Assembly (NCBI GenBank): GCA_040880485.1
Contig: JBBDIJ010000003.1
Span: 1-47,877, forward strand
Length of the DNA stretch: 47,877 nt
Reading direction: 5' to 3'
DNA from: JBBDIJ01 sp040880485
GTDB lineage: Bacteria; Bacteroidota; Rhodothermia; Balneolales; Balneolaceae
Below, one piece after another: positions 43,843 through 47,877 of the stretch. Position numbers and translations under genes: made by a program. Within the stretch, counting starts at the first letter, position 1. Each line of letters begins with the position of its first letter. Below the pieces are notes generated by a model. That model did not search any database. It saw only the letters and a list, made by a program, of their open reading frames with translations, and was not told where the DNA came from.

Positions 43843-44292
43843 TCAACGCTGGCCGAGGGGAAGAAGGCGAACCTTGCGATCCATCAACCCGTCCAGAATC
43901 TGGCGGAGCTCTTCCAGTGCGCCCTCCCAGCGAAATTCCGGGTTCGGGTTGGAGATGGATGAGGCCCCAGGACCAGCCACATCCCCCGGTGAAAGCAGAT
44001 GAATTGAAATCTCGTCGTTCATGGTTCGCTGCCGCCCGAACGCTTCCCCACCACCCAGGCCGCCTCCCTGGCCAACCCCACGCCCCCCACGCCCGGAAAA
44101 GAGCTCCGGTGAGATCTCGAAAGTAGCCGTTTCCAGCGCAAGCTGCTCCCCGCCGCTTATAAGATTTCTATTCAGATAGAGGGCTGCCTGCAGGGTGTAC
44201 TCCTGCGGAACCTGTGCCACGGCCTCTCCGGCAAAGAAGAGGAGGGTCAGTAGAAATGCCGCAAGCGGCAGATATGATTTAACTCCTTTCAA
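43843..44292 (-). CDS. Small secreted Gly-rich protein, unknown function
   Basis: A 149-residue protein with a signal peptide (LPLAAFLLTLLFFAGEAVAQ) and no recognised domain. Mid-protein it has a Gly/Arg-rich run (GRGGRGVGQGGGLGGGEAFGRQR), followed by a small domain ending in LMDRKVRLLPLGQR. It is convergent with the large Gly-rich barrel gene 67 bp away and is flanked by 14-bp direct repeats. The shared Gly-rich character suggests, but does not show, a functional pair. Many Bacteroidota barrels of this family lie next to small secreted partners. Confidence 0.65.
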   Translation of the reverse strand: MKGVKSYLPLAAFLLTLLFFAGEAVAQVPQEYTLQAALYLNRNLISGGEQLALETATFEISPELFSGRGGRGVGQGGGLGGGEAFGRQRTMNDEISIHLLSPGDVAGPGASSISNPNPEFRWEGALEELRQILDGLMDRKVRLLPLGQR

Positions 44293-44612
44293 ATCAGTCT
44301 ACATAAGAGACAAGATTTGCTGCAGACAGGCACAGATATGCTTAAAAACAAGCCTGAAATGCAACGTAAAGATATATATACGTTTTAATGTGGTATAAAA
44401 AACTGAATAATCAAAATATGTGTGTGGCAAAATGAGACGCAATCAAAAACAGCATCCCCAAGAGTTGAACCGACCGGCACACTCACACCGCCATACCGGA
44501 TGAATGAGACACAAACAAAAATCGGCGAAAACCAGTACCTTTGGGCGCAACGCACCCTGCACGAACGCACTCCGAACCAACGCTTCTATTGAACCAACCA
44601 CCAACCACCGCC
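44293..44612. promoter_or_regulatory. Upstream region of the exopolysaccharide cluster
   Basis: This 320-bp region carries no gene I can support. It is AT-rich, holds the right copy of AGTTGAACCGACCG (44463-44476) and a direct repeat AATGAGACRCAAWCAAAAA at 44431 and 44503, and ends in TACCTTTG (44536-44543), a perfect match to the Bacteroidota -7 element TAnnTTTG. No clear -33 TTTG was found at the usual spacing. The likely transcript would start at about 44550, just ahead of the decarboxylase gene. Confidence 0.4.
44463..44476 (+). repeat. 14-bp direct repeat, right copy
   Basis: Identical to 43809-43822, in the same orientation and 654 bp away; see that entry. Confidence 0.4.
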
Positions 44613-45566
44613 TTGAGCCAAACTAAAAGAGTACTCATTACCGGAGGAGCCGGTTTTCTGGGGTCGCACCTCTGCGACCGCTACATCAAGGAGGGATTCC
44701 ATGTGACCTGCATGGACAACCTGCTCACCGGAAGTGCCGACAACGTAGCGCATCTGACAGGCCACGACCGGTTCGTGTTCATCAAGCACGACGTCACCAA
44801 CTTTATTCATGTGAAGGGCCGCCTGGACCTGGTACTCCACTTCGCCTCGCCCGCCTCGCCAATCGACTACCTCGAAATGCCCATCCAGACCCTGAAAGTA
44901 GGCTCTCTGGGAACCCACAAGGCACTCGGCGTAGCCAAAGCGAAAAACGCCCGCTTCCTGCTGGCCAGCACCAGCGAGGTGTATGGCGACCCGGAGGTAC
45001 ACCCTCAGCCGGAAACCTACTGGGGCAACGTGAACCCCATCGGGGTACGCGGCGTCTATGACGAGGCGAAACGGTTCGCCGAAGCGATGACGATGGCCTA
45101 CCACCGCTATCACGGAGTGGAAACCCGCATCGCCCGCATCTTTAACACCTACGGCTCCCGAATGAGGCTGAATGACGGCCGCGCCCTGCCCACCTTCATG
45201 CGGCAGGCCCTGCAGAACGAACCACTCACCATCTTTGGGGATGGTTCGCAAACCCGCTCCTTCACCTATGTGGACGACCTGGTAGAGGGGATCTGGCGGC
45301 TCAGCCAAAGCGACGAATCAGATCCCGTGAATCTGGGTAACCCGCAGGAGATCACGATCCTGGAGTTTGCCAGAGAGATCGTGGAGCTCACCGGCTCCAA
45401 AAGCAGCATCATCCACAAGGAACTGCCCAAAGACGACCCCCAGGTGCGAAAACCGGATATCAGCCGGGCCAAAGAGGTACTCGACTGGGAGCCGCGGGTA
45501 GACCGAAAGGAGGGGCTGAACCGAACCCTCGACTACTTCCGGGAGAAGACGGCTGCATCCCGATAG
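44613..45566 (+). CDS. UDP-glucuronic acid decarboxylase-like SDR epimerase
   Basis: About 317 residues, an extended SDR enzyme that probably converts UDP-glucuronate to UDP-xylose (or UDP-4-keto-pentose) for exopolysaccharide. I prefer TTG 44613 (LSQTKRVLITGGAGFLGSHL), because homologues begin 3-5 residues before the Rossmann motif. A TTG at 44541 overlaps the predicted -7 promoter element. Motifs are TGGAGFLGSHL, HFASPASPIDYLEMP, STSEVYGDPEVHPQ, YDEAKR (Tyr/Lys catalytic pair) and RIFNTYG. The ASPASP and EVYGDPEVHPQPE sequences favour UXS over general epimerases. It opens the exopolysaccharide cluster. Confidence 0.9.
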   Translation: MSQTKRVLITGGAGFLGSHLCDRYIKEGFHVTCMDNLLTGSADNVAHLTGHDRFVFIKHDVTNFIHVKGRLDLVLHFASPASPIDYLEMPIQTLKVGSLGTHKALGVAKAKNARFLLASTSEVYGDPEVHPQPETYWGNVNPIGVRGVYDEAKRFAEAMTMAYHRYHGVETRIARIFNTYGSRMRLNDGRALPTFMRQALQNEPLTIFGDGSQTRSFTYVDDLVEGIWRLSQSDESDPVNLGNPQEITILEFAREIVELTGSKSSIIHKELPKDDPQVRKPDISRAKEVLDWEPRVDRKEGLNRTLDYFREKTAASR

Positions 45567-45654
45567 AAATTCCTCCATGCCAATTCCCCCGAAATCTGCT
45601 ATTTTGCACCACTTCTAAACGCATTACACAGAAACGGACCCGTAGAAACGACCC

Positions 45655-46860
45655 ATGAGCAGAGATCAGGAGCCAAACGACCCCGGAAAACCGGAGCGGC
45701 CTCCACAGGAGATCCGCTACGTCCCGGTGGAGTATATGCCCCACATGCAGGACGACGAAGACGAAATTGACCTGATGGAGCTGGCCAAAACCATCTGGGA
45801 CCGGCGGCGGACTATCGCGAAAATTACGGGGGTGTTTATCCTGATCGGCCTGTTTATCGCTCTCTTCAGCCCGGTGGAGTATGAGAGCGAAGCGGTGCTG
45901 ATGCCGGAGGCGCAGCAGGAGCAGGGAAGCGGCGCCAACCGGTTGCTACAGCAGTTCGGCGGGGCGTTCGGCCTCGGTGGGGGAGGCGGAACGATGCAGC
46001 AGGGAATGATTCCTCCCATGATCTACCCGCGTATTGTGAGCAGCCTGTCGTTTCAGCTTGAATTGCTCGAGAGAGAGGTGCACTTCCGGGAGTACGGAGT
46101 AACCACCACCTGGCCGGACTTCCTGGAGAACCACTACAGCAAACCCCTTACGGCGTATGCCAAAGAGTACACCATAGGGCTGCCCATCACTGTTCTCGGC
46201 GGACTTCGAGGGCTCTTTACAGACGAAGAGCAGGAAACGACCTCCATGGAGACGGACCCCTTCGCCGCCGAGTTCATCTCCATCACCAGGGAGCAGCAGA
46301 AACTCGTGGAGAGCCTGCGTGAACGCATCTCCGTCAGCCAGGATCAGGAGACCGGCCTGCTGACCACACAGGTGAAGCTGCAGGACCCGAGAGCCTCGGC
46401 CGAGATGAACCGTCACCTGATAGAGCTGCTGAAGGAGTATGTGACCGACTACCGGGTAGAGAAAGCCCGCCAGACCCTGGAGTTTGTGGAAAATTCGCAC
46501 CGGCAGGCCCGGGAGCGGTTTGAAGCGGCCCAGGTGGAACTGGCCGACTTCCAGGACAGCAATGTGGTTCTGTCTACCCGCCGGGCCGAAACCGAACTGG
46601 AGCGGCTCCAGGACGAGAAAGACCTCGCCTTTAATGTGTACAACTCCCTTGCGCAGCGGCTGGAGGAAGCCCGCCTGACCCTGCAGGAGCAGACCCCCAT
46701 CTTCAAAGAGGTGCAGGCGGTGAACGTGCCGAGCCAACGGAGTGAGCCCAACAGGCCGCTCATTCTGATCATCACAGCCATGCTGGGTGGAATTCTTTCC
46801 ATCGGGTGGATCTTCATTTCCCCGCTTATAGATCAATTCCAGGCATTCAGGCAGGGGTAG
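45655..46860 (+). CDS. Wzz/GumC-type polysaccharide chain-length determinant
   Basis: A 401-residue inner-membrane protein with two transmembrane helices: about 60-78 (ITGVFILIGLFIALF) and about 370-390 (LILIITAMLGGILSIGWIF). Between them is a long coiled-coil periplasmic domain. A Gly-rich segment follows the first helix (QQFGGAFGLGGGGGTM). The proline region before the second helix (VPSQRSEPNRP) is the family signature. There is no fused cytoplasmic tyrosine kinase domain. It controls the length of Wzy-dependent polysaccharide. It lies 88 bp after the decarboxylase. Confidence 0.88.
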   Translation: MSRDQEPNDPGKPERPPQEIRYVPVEYMPHMQDDEDEIDLMELAKTIWDRRRTIAKITGVFILIGLFIALFSPVEYESEAVLMPEAQQEQGSGANRLLQQFGGAFGLGGGGGTMQQGMIPPMIYPRIVSSLSFQLELLEREVHFREYGVTTTWPDFLENHYSKPLTAYAKEYTIGLPITVLGGLRGLFTDEEQETTSMETDPFAAEFISITREQQKLVESLRERISVSQDQETGLLTTQVKLQDPRASAEMNRHLIELLKEYVTDYRVEKARQTLEFVENSHRQARERFEAAQVELADFQDSNVVLSTRRAETELERLQDEKDLAFNVYNSLAQRLEEARLTLQEQTPIFKEVQAVNVPSQRSEPNRPLILIITAMLGGILSIGWIFISPLIDQFQAFRQG

Positions 46861-46905
46861 CAGAAACTCCGGCGCCATTCGAAAGAAAATATTTGACGGA
46901 TTAGT

Positions 46906-46950
46906 GATATTCAGTAACTTCGAGTAGTTATTTAACTCGTTATTGATATC
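46906..46950. promoter_or_regulatory. 45-bp imperfect palindrome before the winged-helix regulator
   Basis: The paired blocks are GATA (46906-46909) with TATC (46947-46950), TCAGTAAC (46911-46918) with GTTATTGA (46939-46946, 7 of 8), and GAGT (46922-46925) with ACTC (46935-46938). It ends 10 bp before the regulator start. It is a good candidate for autoregulation, or for attenuation between wzz and the downstream genes. Confidence 0.5.
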
Positions 46951-46960
46951 TTTTCATAAC

Positions 46961-47503
46961 ATGCTCGATACACTGATCCAGTCCAAAACCCGCCTGAAGC
47001 TTCTCCTGCGCTTTTTTTTAAACCCGGACTCCAGCGCATACCTCCGGGGCCTCGCCCAGGAATTTGACGAAAGTACGAACTCCGTCCGGGTAGAGCTGAA
47101 CCGGTTTGAACAGGCAGGCCTGATCCAATCCCGCAAGGAGGGAAACAAGAAGATGTACCAGGTGAACAGCGGCCACCCCCTCTACAGCAACCTCAGGCAG
47201 ATCACCTTTAAACACTTCGGCCTGACCCAGATCATGGATCAGGTGATCGAGAAGATCGGGAATGTGGAGGAGGTGTGGCTGACCGGCGAGCTGGCCCGCG
47301 GCCTGGACGCCCCCACCATTGATATTACCCTGACTGGAAGCGATATCGACCGTATGTACCTCGCCAGATTGGTCGAAAAAGCGGAGACATTGATCGGCAA
47401 AAAGATCCGAACCGTCGTCTATGACACGGGAGAAGATCCCGAACTGCCGGACCCCTCCATGCTGATCTATGGAGGAGAGGGCCAATTTGATGATTTTGAA
47501 TAG
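46961..47503 (+). CDS. Winged-helix regulator with degenerate nucleotidyltransferase-like domain
   Basis: 180 residues from ATG 46961 (MLDTLIQSKTRLKLLLRFF); a TTG at 46943 lies inside the palindrome. Residues about 1-75 form an ArsR/MarR-like winged helix (TRLKLLLRFFLNPDSS, AYLRGLAQEFDESTNSVR, ELNRFEQAGLIQ, RKEGNKKMYQVN). Residues about 100-165 resemble a small nucleotidyltransferase fold (VWLTGELARGLDAPTIDI). The active-site GS and paired Asp of functional enzymes are changed (GE, TID), so catalysis is unlikely. Such proteins recur at the head of Bacteroidota exopolysaccharide clusters, usually between chain-length and sugar-dehydrogenase genes, as here. It probably controls the cluster. Confidence 0.8.
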   Translation: MLDTLIQSKTRLKLLLRFFLNPDSSAYLRGLAQEFDESTNSVRVELNRFEQAGLIQSRKEGNKKMYQVNSGHPLYSNLRQITFKHFGLTQIMDQVIEKIGNVEEVWLTGELARGLDAPTIDITLTGSDIDRMYLARLVEKAETLIGKKIRTVVYDTGEDPELPDPSMLIYGGEGQFDDFE

Positions 47504-47531
47504 AACAATGAACCCAAAGGAGTGACCTGAA

Positions 47532-47877
47532 GTGACACGATTTGACCAACAACGGAAGAAAATAGAAGACAAAACCTACACCATCGGCATCGTCGGCCTC
47601 GGCTACGTCGGCCTACCCCTCATGTGGACCTTCCACAAAGTAGGAATGCCCGTCATTGGCTACGATATTGACGAAAAGAAAATAGAAAACATCAAAAACG
47701 GCATCCCCTACATCAAACACCTCGGGACCGAGATGATGGAAACCCTCGCTAATTCCGATATAGTAGATGCCACCACCGACTTCAATCGCCTCGATGAAGC
47801 CGATGCCATCCTACTCTGCGTACCCACGCCGCTCGACCACCACCGCGAGCCGGATATGAGTTTTGTAGAAAAGACCA
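47532..47877 (+). CDS. Nucleotide-sugar dehydrogenase, N-terminal part (truncated by window end)
   Basis: From GTG 47532 (the first standard start after the preceding stop) the frame is open to the window end (115 codons). It encodes a Rossmann start TIGIVGLGYVGLPLMW, GYDIDEKKIENIKNG, then LLCVPTPLDHHREPD. This pattern fits UDP-N-acetylglucosamine/mannosamine 6-dehydrogenases (WbpA/WecC type) better than UDP-glucose dehydrogenase, though both are close. It makes UDP-uronic acids for polysaccharide. The gene lies 28 bp after the regulator. Confidence 0.85.
   Translation, partial: MTRFDQQRKKIEDKTYTIGIVGLGYVGLPLMWTFHKVGMPVIGYDIDEKKIENIKNGIPYIKHLGTEMMETLANSDIVDATTDFNRLDEADAILLCVPTPLDHHREPDMSFVEKT

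Noticed and set aside
45946..46878. Long minus-strand frame opposite wzz
   Set aside because: No family resemblance and fully antisense to a well-supported gene.
1..47877. rRNA, tRNA, CRISPR arrays or complete insertion sequences
   Set aside because: No tRNA-like acceptor/T-loop segments in the intergenic regions, no regular spacer repeats, and no transposase frames were found.

Overview
The window looks like the chromosome of a Bacteroidota-type bacterium, probably a Balneolia/Rhodothermia-like lineage. This is an inference from gene content. It carries a type IX secretion (T9SS) C-terminal sorting domain, a DUF4835/PorD-like protein, the sigma-54 activator / LptE / TPR gene order seen in Bacteroidota, SusC-era outer-membrane barrels with a carboxypeptidase-like plug, DUF885 lipoproteins, and many genes without a Shine-Dalgarno motif. 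Most of the window is GC-rich. Two stretches are visibly AT-richer: the ergothioneine genes at the left edge (1-1200) and a two-component segment (about 28,500-30,740). The glucosylglycerate genes suggest a salt- or osmotically stressed habitat. I see no rRNA, tRNA, CRISPR array or complete insertion sequence.

Layout. 1-1164: the tail of a frame-disrupted egtB and an intact egtD. 1219-6231: pyrD divergent from pabB, then a MoxR-like ATPase, rpmE and an MBL-fold hydrolase. 6250-8728 (minus): sigma-54 activator, lptE and a TPR protein. 9019-13881: a GH13_18 phosphorylase facing a minus-strand group of HAD phosphatase, glucosyl-3-phosphoglycerate synthase and a degenerate M20-like protein, which together read as a compatible-solute (glucosylglycerate) locus. 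13949-17219 (minus): miaB, pyrE, pgpA and pgsA. 17349-21457 (plus): cinA, an outer-membrane barrel and ftsX, with cinA and the barrel overlapping. 21535-24254 (minus): a Fur-family regulator, a small membrane protein and a GAF-PAS histidine kinase. 24661-28475: two tandem DUF885 proteins.

28,476-30,885 is a mosaic. It holds PAS-kinase debris, a membrane histidine kinase, a response regulator, a truncated receiver domain and a 124-bp fragment of a DUF885 gene, ending 18 bp from the stop of a cysteine desulfurase. 30886-37384: cysteine desulfurase, a mazF-like toxin relic, a cohesin/dockerin protein with a T9SS signal and a divergent HhH-barrel outer-membrane protein. 37451-40553: a 48-codon YoeB-like ORF, a long inverted repeat, then pgk, DUF4835/PorD and a methyltransferase. 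40806-44292: a large Gly-rich TonB-receptor-like barrel convergent with a small Gly-rich secreted protein. 44613 to the end: the start of an exopolysaccharide cluster (UDP-glucuronate decarboxylase, Wzz, a winged-helix regulator, and a nucleotide-sugar dehydrogenase cut by the window edge).

The signals I rate highest are: (i) the glucosylglycerate locus with an M20-like protein lacking the expected catalytic residues, (ii) the chimeric two-component/DUF885 junction, where all differences between the two DUF885 copies are synonymous, (iii) the 74-bp nested inverted repeat before pgk, and (iv) the 45-bp imperfect palindrome in front of a regulator fused to a degenerate nucleotidyltransferase domain.
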